DNA of 64,000 bases, taken from NCBI RefSeq assembly GCF_022458985.1, contig NC_061773.1:21052001-21116000 (forward strand), given 5' to 3'. Within the stretch, counting starts at the first letter, position 1; every line of letters starts with the position of its first letter. Made by a program: the position numbers and the translations under genes. Shown here one piece after another: positions 1-10,900 of this stretch. This stretch comes from Mugil cephalus (Eukaryota > Chordata > Actinopteri > Mugiliformes > Mugilidae). The notes beneath the pieces were generated by a model that did not search any database, was not told the origin of the DNA, and was given only the letters and a program-made list of their open reading frames with translations.

Positions 1-77
1 TAAATGAATATTTACAATGTAAACATTGCACATGCATGCAGGATGCATTAGCTCTTATTGACTGGGATTTTGTTCAG

Positions 78-2168
78 GTGAAGCGTTCGGTCCGTATGTG
101 CGGGGAGTGCGAGCCCTGCAGGAGGACTGAGGACTGTGCCCAGTGTGACTTCTGCAAAGACATGAAGAAGTTTGGAGGTCCCAACAAAATCAGACAGAAG
201 TGCAGGTTCAGGCAGTGTGAAGTTCGAGCGAGGGTAGGTCACACTATCACCGTCATGCATCAATGTATCGTTCATCATAGTAACTCAAGCTGCAAAGAAC
301 CAATTCACAGCCAAAGTACGCTTTGAATCAGATTGCTTGAAGGCAGTAGTATGTCTTTTGTGTGTCTGTACAACTTCAGACAGTGAACAACCTGTTGTGC
401 TTTGTTTTTGTTCAGAAAATGCTTCGTGTGAAAGAAGAGGAATTTTCTTTGCGAGAAAGGAGGGAAAATTCCCACCACAGGCGAAGGCGCTACTCTGATG
501 ACTACGACAGCGAAGCAGAACTCTATCAACAGTACAAGGCAGCAGGACTCAACAGCAGCATGGTAGAGCAGTGTTATATTGTTTGATGTAGATTCACTCA
601 GCCGACAGCTAAAACGTTTGATCAGGAAGTCATGTGTGACATTAAATAATTGTCTTTTCGTACAGGGCTGGGCTAGCGACGACGACGACGAGCTCCCTTT
701 CAGTCCCGTCATGCGTAAGAAAGCGATTAAGGTGAAGCACGTGAAAAGACGGGAAAAGAAGTTTGACAAGAAAGTAAGTTTCTTCATGTCACTTTGAAAT
801 GCTTCCAGATGTTAATATAGTAAAGGGTTATAACACAAATGGTAACACCTGGCCTTCTACTAACGGCGTCTCTTAAACTTAATAGAAGGAGTCACGGCGC
901 CACAAGCAGAAGCAGAAGCACAAAGACAGAACCAGACACAGTGAGAAGGGGGAGCTGCGAGATCCTGGAGGTCGGCGTCAGTGTTTGGGGCCGAGCTGTG
1001 TGGAAGCAGCACGAACCAACTCCAAATACTGCTCTGAGGAGTGTGGCATGAAGCTTGCCGCCAAGTAAGACCCATCACTTTCAAGCTTTGAGAAATTAAT
1101 ATTTAATGTATTTGCCGCTCACTTCCCGCTTACTGTCAAAACTATTCACACTTTTTAATACACATGTACCATTGCGCCCCCCAGTGAGTTTAAATGTTGG
1201 TTATAGTTGCTGGTTTGTAGCTTTTGTTTGCAACTTTCTCTCATTAGATTTCCTTTACCGTTCATTGGGGAAATCAGTCTTTCACGATTGAAATCTTTGT
1301 GCCTGTCGACCCACAGTCGGATCTACGAGATCCTCCCTCAGCGTATCCAGCAGTGGCAGCAGAGTCCCTGCATCGCCGAGGAGCACGGCAAGAAGCAGCT
1401 GGAGCGCATCCGCCGGGATCAGCAGAACGCCCGGCTGCGCCTCACGGAGATGGAGCGACGCTTCCACGAACTTGAGGGAATCATTGCCAAGGCCAAGCAG
1501 CAGGCGGTTCAGCAGGACGAGGAGGTGACAACACTTCTTCATAGAGTTGCTTCTTTTATTGGATCTGCTTTTAGAGCTGATCGGACCCCTTCAAGCTGCA
1601 GGAGAAAAACAGTTCTTTGCATCCTGTTTGCAGGTGAACGAAGGTGACAGCGAGGACACAGATCTTCAGATTTTCTGTGTGTCTTGTAGCCATCCCATCA
1701 ATCCGAAAGTGGCACTGAGACATATGGAGAGATGTTACGCAAAGGTGATAATTTCTTTAATTTTGCTTCCTATTGTAAGCATACAAAAAATACAATCATA
1801 ATACAATAATTTAACCAGATTGATTTTCTATTGATTATCTTTGCAGTATGAGAGTCAGACCTCCTTTGGTTCAATGTATCCTACAAGGATAGAAGGGTAA
1901 GAAAATGTCATTATTCTCAAATTCACAGAAGTTTTCTGTTGTTCAGTTGCTTTAGCAATGTGTTTTTTTTTATTTTTTTCCCCACAGTGCAACCAGGCTC
2001 TTCTGTGATGTGTACAACCCTCAAAGCAAGACGTACTGCAAGAGGCTTCAGGTTCTGTGTCCAGAGCATTCTCGGGATCCCAAAGTGAGTCGACACCCTT
2101 TAGCCTTACATAGAACTGAATTTTAAAAAATAGAAATCCTGCAACTCCTTTTAAAAGCATTCACTTGA

Positions 2169-2199
<31 letters not shown>

Positions 2200-2803
2200 G
2201 AAGTCCTGCTAAGCATTCATTTTTATCTTTCTTTTCTTTTTTCACCCCTTTTGTGTGGTGTCCAGGTTCCTGTGGATGAGGTGTGTGGGTGCCCTCTGGT
2301 TAAGAATGTGTTTGAGTTGACTGGAGAATACTGCAGAGTCTCTAAGAGGAAGTGCAACAAGCATTACAACTGGGAAAAGCTAAGGAGAGCTGAGGTGGAC
2401 TTGGAGCGAGTCAGGGTGGTGAGTTAAACTTCACGTTACGTTGTTGTTTTTGTTTTTTTTTTGTCAATTTGAAATAGGAATGTGTGGAGTTTCAGTGAGA
2501 AATGTCAAGGAAAATCCCACATCTTATGAAAATTGCATTTGTTTAAAATAAATTCCTGTCTGGCTTCCACTCATAAAGAGTCTCATAATGAGACTTTCTG
2601 ATGCTGAAACACCATCACGTGATCCATCTTTTTTTTTTTTTCTTCTCCACACACAGTGGTACAAGTTGGACGAGCTCTTTGAACAGGAGCGTAATGTCAG
2701 GACTGCAATGACCAACAGAGCTGGACTCCTTGCTCTGATGTTGCACCAAACTATTCAGCACGACCCTGTGACGACTGATCTCCGTAGCAACAAGGATAGG
2801 TAG
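78..2803 (+). CDS. cxxc1: CXXC finger protein 1 (CFP1), 3' part, N-terminus outside the window
   Basis: CpG-binding subunit of the SET1/COMPASS complex, which directs H3K4 trimethylation to unmethylated CpG islands in the nucleus. Exons: 78-233, 416-562, 666-773, 886-1064, 1317-1524, 1634-1744, 1847-1896, 1988-2084, 2266-2418, 2657-2803, all GT-AG and in phase, giving 451 residues to a TAG. The first exon holds the CXXC zinc finger (CGECEPC, CAQCDFC, KFGGPNK, then RQKC), whose KFGG motif marks the DNA-binding type. Next come an acidic and a basic stretch (KVKHVKRREKK), a coiled coil after RIYEILPQRIQQWQQSP, and the Cys/His-rich C-terminal SET1-interaction region (CVSCSHPINP, RLFCDVYNPQSKTYCKR, HSRDP). 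The end, TTDLRSNKDR, is nearly that of human CXXC1. Against the roughly 656-residue human protein about 150-160 N-terminal residues, including the PHD finger, lie left of the window. Confidence 0.95.
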
Positions 2804-3060
2804 TCAAACCCGCCAGTCTGCGTCTGTTCTCGGATCTTTGGGCCACTGTACATAGTAGCTGCTCAAGTGCTAAGGAAGTAAACTTTAAGAACATTAAAGA
2901 CCATTTTGATGATTTTCTAACTAGATTATTATTTTAAAATGTGTGTATGATAATATATATATTTTTCCTGATGGTGGTAGATGAACTACTGCTCACTGAA
3001 AACTGCTGGTTTTGCTATGATCATCCTCAATAAAGGCATTGAACTTGCTGCTGTTTTATT
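2804..3060 (+). other. cxxc1: cxxc1 3' UTR with poly(A) signal
   Basis: The stop codon is followed by A/T-rich sequence with an AATAAA at 3029-3034 and a T/GT-rich stretch about 20 bases later. This is a short, conventional 3' UTR. Confidence 0.6.
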
Positions 3061-4110
3061 GGTCTGTCCTTCTCTACCAGAGGTGTAGAGTACACCTTAG
3101 CAATTACTGGTAACTTCAGTGGAAGAAAAATGGTTACTTGAAAATGAGTAGATATAATGGAAGAGAAAGAATGTCTGAAGTGTGGCCTGTATTACTACTG
3201 TAATAAAGTATTCATATGCAATTAATATTATATTTCAGGCTCATGTCCTCACCACCCTGACGCATTTAAATTGCACAAAACCTCAATTGTACCCCTGAAA
3301 ACTTGATCTTATTTGCTGATTGGCTTAAAACCATAAAATGCTGAATAAATAAATAATGCTGTTGCGTTCACGTGTAGCTCATGAATTCTTGCTTTTCAAT
3401 CCAAATGCTGTGCAAGAAAATTGGATACAAAACTTTCTAAGATAAAGTATGTAATAGTTTCACAGCTTAGCCAAGCTGTTAATGTCAACAAGGCAAAAAA
3501 TATCAAGAAATATGTATCTACCCATGAACTATTTCGCTCACACACGTTTCCGATGACCCATAAACACAGCGCAGTTAAAGCGGATCATCAAAGAGGATAC
3601 GTGTGGGATGAGAACCTTCACTCTCTTCCGTCTTCGCTTCCTTTTAATATTTACTTTTCTAACATGATGCTTGAAACGATGTTTGAATCCGACTACTGTT
3701 TTAAATGATTAAAAGAAACCACATTTAAGTCAGTTAAGTGTCTTATTTAGATGATCTGGAGCATTTTTAAAGCCTGTATACAGCATCTTCTTAAACTTGG
3801 CTTAAATGCATTTGTTGAATGTTGTGATATTTAAAAATGACAACAGACGTAAGTAAATAAATATATAAAGCATAAAGTACATGACATAGCAAATGTAATG
3901 CAATTCCCACTATTGAGCCATAGCGAGAAAACTGAGTTTTAACAATACACTACGGTGGCTATGTTTGCTTGACCCAACGCTTTAATCCAAAAACGTTTAA
4001 ATAAAACAACAACTGACTAACAATATTTGTTTAGTCCCTGACGTTGTGTGTTATGCTTTATGCTGGAGGCCTAATTTGCATGCGGAAACAAAGTCAATGA
4101 AAAAAAAAGA
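3061..4110. other. Intergenic spacer, cxxc1 to mbd1
   Basis: About 1 kb of A/T-rich sequence. Open frames here (for example 3421-3708) have no recognisable domain or splice context. I see no RNA gene and no clear repeat. Confidence 0.5.
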
Positions 4111-4310
4111 AACCGGCCAGCCGGACGGACCGATCGGGGCGGATTTACATCTTTGGTGTTGAGCCTTCTTTGTTCCTACGGCCGCTTCCGGTTGTGCTGC
4201 TGGATGCATGGTAGTAGCTACATCTACGTTAGCCCTACCGCGTAAAGTGAAAGCGAAGCTACGTGGTGTGACTAGAGTGCCAAGCATCTGGGAAACATTA
4301 CACTAAAGGT
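4110..4310 (+). promoter_or_regulatory. mbd1: Putative mbd1 promoter and first non-coding exon
   Basis: A locally GC- and CpG-rich patch stands out from A/T-rich surroundings and contains ETS/GABP-like CTTCCGG (GCCGCTTCCGGTTG, about 4180). A splice donor (AAAG|GTGTGTG) lies at about 4308 and fits a non-coding first exon joined to the acceptor before 4765. No TATA box is evident, as expected of a housekeeping CpG promoter. The start site is inferred. Confidence 0.45.
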
Positions 4311-4764
4311 GTGTGATTTTGTCGACCCACATAACCATACATCTTTGCAGTCTGTGTGGAGACACGCAGCTCTCAACTCATGAGTAATGTCAGCATATCG
4401 CCATAGGAACCAACCATGGAGGGGGGCTAGTGCTAACGGGGGCTAACGATGGTGCCGCTTTCACTCAGCGTTTTTTTTTTGCTTCTGCGGACTTGACACG
4501 AATGCTGTTGGCACCACACTGCTTATTACGATAAAATATATATATTTAAGGAACAGTTTCAGAGGCAGAAGTGCTCTGGGGTTAGCTTGTTTAGCTAATA
4601 TTGTTGCTGGCTAATATTTGCTACTTGCCATGGCTAGCTAATTGCCATGGATAAACGGTAGCCATATATTTAAGCTTAGACCTCGTACCATATTGACTGT
4701 GCACATCGTAATGGACTGTCATGGGTGTTTATTCTAATCATTTCTTTTTTTTTTTTTTCCGCAG

Positions 4765-4956
4765 GCTCTGTCATGAGCAGCTGAACAACTGACGGTGCAG
4801 CCCCACTCCCAAACCTCAGAGCCCTGGGTCAGTTGTTATTCATCCACGGACACTGTGGACCACCTCAAATGGGACGCGAGGCGGACAGTGAAGGATAATC
4901 ACATCTGACCACAGTGAGCCACTTTGGACCTTTTTTAAGCCTAAACTGGTGTTTAA
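4765..4956 (+). other. mbd1: mbd1 5' UTR in exon 2, with two short upstream ORFs
   Basis: A long T-rich tract and CAG acceptor end at 4764. Before the chosen start at 4957 the leader has two closed upstream ORFs: ATG at 4772 (three codons then TGA) and ATG at 4869 (ending TAA near 4895). They could dampen translation; that is inference. Confidence 0.45.
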
Positions 4957-7900
4957 ATGAACGAGAAGGCGGAGGAGGGCCAGCCCCCTGGCAGAGACCC
5001 CTTGGATGAAGATGTGGGTGAAGGCGCAGAGAAGAAGAGCAGCGAAGCAGAAAGCACCCCAGCAGCAACACCGGGGCCCCCAGACTCTCCCAGCACAAAG
5101 GAGGACCCCAGCCCCGACCTGGAAGAAACCCTAGCGGAGGTGAAAGAGGAGGCTAAGTCTATTAGTGGTGAGCCTCCTGTTGACTGGTTTGAGCCGCTGG
5201 AAGATGATGATGACGCTGAGAGCATTGGCAGAAATGATCCAGAGGAAGAAAGCCTGGCAGGAGAAAGTGAGAGGAGTGAGAGTGTCGGAGGCAGTGAGAG
5301 CACCGTCAGAAAGAAATATCAGTAGGTTGAATGCGACTATTTTGCTTCTACTTGTGGTGGTGTACATGTGCTGCAACGTCCTTTTTCACAGCACTTTTTT
5401 TCTGACATGCTTGTTCCCTGCAGGTAATTTAGATACTGAAATCTGAAATTAAGGACCATTATCTGTGGAGTAGATACAAATGTTTATGTGTTTGTGCAAA
5501 CACATGACGAAGTAATGCATCCTGCAGGTGCTTAGATGTTGGACTAAATCATATAGTATTTTGTATTTTCAAATAACCAGAGGTGTTGCCAATAACAAAA
5601 TATTTATATGTTAGTAGTTTGGACTAATTTCTAGGCATCAGCACCTCGAGTTTGACAGAAAGTTGGCATAAAGATTCTTAAATCCTATGTCCTCTTTAAA
5701 TTTTCAGTCTTCAGATGCCTCGGCGCAAGCGGTCACATCCGGATGAGGGATGGGTCAAGTGGCCTGCACTTGGAGAAGGCTGGAAACGCAAAGAGGTTGT
5801 TCGACGCTCAGGTTCTAGCGTTGGCCAGAAGGACGTGTATTACCTAAGGTAAATTCTGTCTGGTAGAAATCCTTCAATTTAGAGAGGTGCTACTGATTTC
5901 CTGAATAGATTATAGTCTGATTCACAGGGGGGTCCCGATTTGATTTACTATCAATTAATTAATTTTGGACATGAAGAGTCCTATTATCACAACACAGGTC
6001 ATGGCCAGAGTCAAAGAGAGAAATAAGTACAAAGTTTGAGAAATCAAAGTATCACCCGTGAATGGCTGAGTGTCATTTACGGGTCAGTGTTTCTGATGGT
6101 GCTTGTTTCACTGTGGCGGCTCAATCAGTGTCTCTCCAAAGAAACAGAGCTGGTGTTTAGTTTGATGGGGTTGATGACACGGCCCTCTCCTCACTCTCTA
6201 AGCTCCACGCTGGGTTATCTTACCTTATCCTCACTCTCTACACTTTGAGTAACTGCTGCAGTGCAGCCTGAGCTTTCCTACAAACTTCAGGTGAAGCAGC
6301 GGAGATGACCAAACTGTCATCCTTTAGCGGCTGCTGAGAAATAACTCTACATCTATGTCACACTCTGGAGATGTGTTTCCTGGAAGCTAAACCAGTGCAG
6401 TGTTGAGTGATGTCGTCCCGATGAGAGGTCTTCGCATAGTTGCCTTCTGTTACGCTTTCACAGCAGCGTGTTTCCGACATCTGTCTTTCCAGTGCCATGT
6501 GTCCTCGTCTGACCTGTTCTGTGCAGGCGTGGTTTGAACAGACACTGTATCTGCTCAGATAATCATTGTTTGCTTGTTCATTTATCTCCATAGGCAGAGA
6601 GGGAACGTAGATTAGAGAGACGGCATAAAAGCGTGATGATTGAAGTGTGGATGGATGCCCACTCATTTGCAGCCTGCATACCTGGGCTTTGCAACGTGAA
6701 AGAGACGGAACGGTTCAGGCCTCACTTAAACATTACTTTCTTAACGTTGTAATGCAAAATGTATAACACAGATATGTCTTGGGCTGTTATTGATTTTTAA
6801 GATTAAGATTCTCCTGCTTTTTCCCAGTGACATAGTAGTAGTAGTGACGCACGTGTTAGATTACGTGTCACTGGAAAAAAGTGGTCAGACTAGAGTCAGT
6901 GGTTAAAACTCACATCGTCATCATCTAACATGTGCATTAATATTCAATATAAAAAGATGATGAATAATCAACTGAACCTGAATGAACAAGCAGCTTAATT
7001 CAAACAAGTATGGTTGAGTCCAACAAGTGGACAGTTCACAACTTCAAATATCTGTGGTGAAACTCATTCTTTTGATATTAGTAGTTCAGATGTAGCCGAT
7101 TAATATTTTCGCAATGACCTTGTTGTTTATGTAGGCTATGGAAGCCTTCGTTTTCACCAAACAAAAGCCATAGTGCATCCGAAACAATCAAATCCAGCAA
7201 CTTCTTTGCTATTTTTGGCAGCTTCTCACATCTCTGTCACGTCTTAACCTACGTTCACTGCTTCGCTGCATCGATTGCCTCGAGCTGCAGGAACTCAGAC
7301 GTGTTCTGTAGTGTTATGCTTTCGAAGGTGCTCGATTACGTTTGTTGTGTTGTATCTGGCAGTGCTACTACCGCCCCTTGTGACATTTTCTTTGCAAATA
7401 TTGCAAATAGCTGCTGAACTTGTTGGTTTAGCAAGCGCTCCCCGTATGGAGCGGCATGTTTGGCTCGCTCACAGCAACATGCTGTTGCTGTGTTTGTTGT
7501 CAAAACCGCCTGTTTTACCTGCATGCTGCGCGTCAGGACGTAGGATCAGATGCAAACATAAAATTGCGTTGAATAAATCGGCCCCGTGGATATGCAGCAT
7601 TATCTGATAACCGATCTAGCTCTTTAGTCTGTGTCAGGGTCAGTGTCCAGTATAAATACTGGATCAATGCATCCCTAATTCTGAGAGCAGGCAGGGCTGT
7701 AACAATACATGCATCTATAAAATATATTCAGTGTTGATTGTAGATTTGAAATATTACTATTGTATTAAAATAAATAGACACTAGAGATATAATAATTGAA
7801 AATCTGATGCGTTTTCTTCATAATTTGTCATTTATAGACCTTAAGCTGTTGCTCAGAATGTTTAATCTGGAAAATGTTGAACAGAGTTCTTGCTGTTTTT

Positions 7901-10900
7901 TTTTTTTTTTAATTTATTTTATTTTTTATTTATGGAGGAAAACACATCAACAGATGAAACAGTAATAGAGATTAATAGAGATTACTGTTTGTTGCAGGCC
8001 CACAATTAAAAAACAATCTGCTAGTTCCCAACCACTGTTAGAATTGTAAATAATATTTATATTGCGCGATGATCCATCTATGCATTTGATCACAGAGACG
8101 CACACACATTCGCACACTAAGTACTAGTGTGTCATGCTCAAGGAGGGTTTGGCATATGCTTCATGTGCCGGGGATCAAACCTCTGATTCATGTAAAACCT
8201 GCTTTGCCTACTGAGCAGGTAGGTAAAGTCCAAAAATTAGGACTTCACAAACTAGTACTTGACTGAATGCCAGCAAGACGTTTTTCATAACTGGCCTTGT
8301 CCTTTGCAGCCCACGGGGGGAGAGAGTAAGAAGCAGAGTTGAGCTGATTTCGATGCTGGATGGATCTCTTGACTTGTCCAAATTTGAATACAAGTCGGGC
8401 ACGTTCTACGACGGAGAGGCACAACCCATAAGAATTCGACACAGAATGAAGGTACCCGCTCGCATTTATCGTTTAAAGCGCAAAGCCTTGAAGGTTTCTC
8501 ACAATTTGTCACACAAGTCGTCTGTCCTCGCTCTCTCTTTGACGTCCAGAGAAAGATGCGGGAGCGTTCTTCCTCAGAGTCCAGTTGGATGGAGAGAGGA
8601 GAGGGGGCAGACACTCCCGACTCCTACCACAGGCTCACCCCAAACCTCGGGACCAAAAACGTCCACCAGACGGGCCTCTCCTCGAACACTCCAGCAGGAA
8701 CACCGAACCAAGGCCACCGCAGTGACGGGCCACCTGTGGAAGAGAGAATGGTCAAACTTCCTCTTCCGTCGTCGTCCAAGCCGCTTCCGCTTCCCTCTAT
8801 AAACGGAGAAATCGGGTCAGAGGACAGCATTCTGTGAGTCGGCTATAACCTCGCTTCACACGCCATCGAAACTATAATGAGAAGCTGGTAAATGGACTGA
8901 GGGTTATTTGTTTCTCTGCAGGATCTGTGCCAGATGTGGTATTTCTTTCACAGGCACGTGGTATGACAAACAAAGAAAGAGGCCCTGCTGTCCTGCCTGT
9001 TGGGGTATGTAGGTATATACGTTAGCAGAGCCGTCATTCTGAGGTGAAACTGAAAAAAAAAAGTTCAGTTAATCAGGTTAGTTCAAAATAACATCTTTCT
9101 TAACACCTGTTCATTTCCTTTCGATTGCAGCAGAGTCGAAGACAAAAGAGCATCCGATGATTCGTTTCAGAAAGGTAAAGAACTGCAGAGGTGCATTCAG
9201 CATGTTTCAAAGTGATATATGGTCTGACTGCTTTTCTGTTTGTTTGTTTGTGTTTTTCACATAGTGGATACCCTGTGGTCAGTGTGTTGGGTGCCATGAC
9301 ACAATGAATTGTGGGCAATGTGCCAATTGCAAGCGTGGATTACAGAACCCAGACTCCAGGAAACGGACATGCAGGAAACGTAAATGTGTATGTCCTATTC
9401 GGAAGGTAAGGTGCACCCCGTTGTTGTTCATTTACAGAATAATCGTTCATGTATCCTCCAGTACCAGTATATATTTTTTCCACGTCTGCTCCTCCAGGCC
9501 CCCGGGAGTGGAACCTTCATGCAGCAGAGGCCGTTCATTGACAATCCTGACACGTTTGACGATAGCATGAGTTTCCAGGTGAGCCCCACCGCTCTGCCAG
9601 GAGGCTGCGTCCCATCGGAACCAAAAACCTCACGTCACAGGAACAGTTTGTTTCCGTCTGCAACTAAACTCGTCAATAACCCGATCACATACGCATTCAC
9701 TTATGGACTCCCATTTTAAATCTCATGTGCTACAATAATGCACTTGTTAGTCCATATTTTACTTATTTTTATTTTTACACTTTGCCTGTTTATGTAATAG
9801 TTTTCAATTTTGCTGACTTATGTTTAACCCTTTATAGGGCACTATAATAATACAACTTTTTTTTACTTTTCTGAAAATGTTTCAAAATTTTCATTTAATT
9901 TTTTTTTTTATGGTTCCTTGCCTTTAAACAAATGTAAACATGTACTTAGGCCATTAGAAGATACACTTCTTCATGGTACGTAATAAATTAGTTATACTCA
10001 GCATTCATGCAGAGGTGGACCCTGCAGACCACATTTCGTCCTTATTTGACCTGTGAATGTTTCCTTGGTCTTTTCCCATTGGCTGAATGAAAACCACATG
10101 CTTCTAAACCTCACTGAGAGGCACTGGGACGCACCCTAAATTGTGTACCGAAGTTACCATATATGGTTAACCACCACCACCACAACAAACCCCTTTTATG
10201 CGTCAACACATGTATAGATGGAGACGATTCAGATTCTGGTGACTGAATAATCAGCTCGACTGCAGATGTTGAATGTTTTACTTCAACTGGTTCTTCTGTG
10301 TTTTAATGTGTTCATTTCATTTTACAGAGTGAATTTGCAGACTCACAGGTAACATGTTTGCAATATTACCAGATTTTTTGAACACAAGAACACTGTTTTT
10401 TTTTTTTTTACCTTTCAAAAATTTTTTTACCGTTCTCACTGACGATGTCTTATTCACACAGCACCCAAGTCTCAAAAGCAGCGACACAGAGAACTTCTCA
10501 GTCAACGTGGACGTTGAGGATGAAGACGAACTGTCGACTGACGATGATGACGATGTGAGTTTTAACCACTGACTCTAGTCTGACCACTTTTTTCCAGTAA
10601 CGAGTAATCAACGCTTTACTATTTCCAAACCAGTAACCAGATTAAAGTTACTTATCCACGTCGCTGTGCGTTACTATTTTTCCCATTTTCCTGAGTAAAA
10701 AGATATATTTTTTGATTTCTTCTTGCATCTCTCGGAGTGACCTCCACGACAAGTCACGTTTTCAGCATGAGGACAACTCACGCGTAATACCAGTGACAGC
10801 AACACACACGTAAACAACAATGGAGGGAGAGATGCCCATTTTATAGCTGGAAACACAGCCAGTATTTAGAGTTTGTGTTGCTGGAGACAAAGTTCAAAAG

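Noticed and set aside
36-77. Open frame continuing upstream of the first CXXC1 exon
   Set aside because: It lies before a clear TTTTGTTCAG acceptor, and its residues (DALALIDWDF) have no counterpart in CXXC1. It is intron.
305-787. 160-codon minus-strand frame
   Set aside because: It runs antisense across two cxxc1 exons and an intron; no domain and no splice logic of its own.
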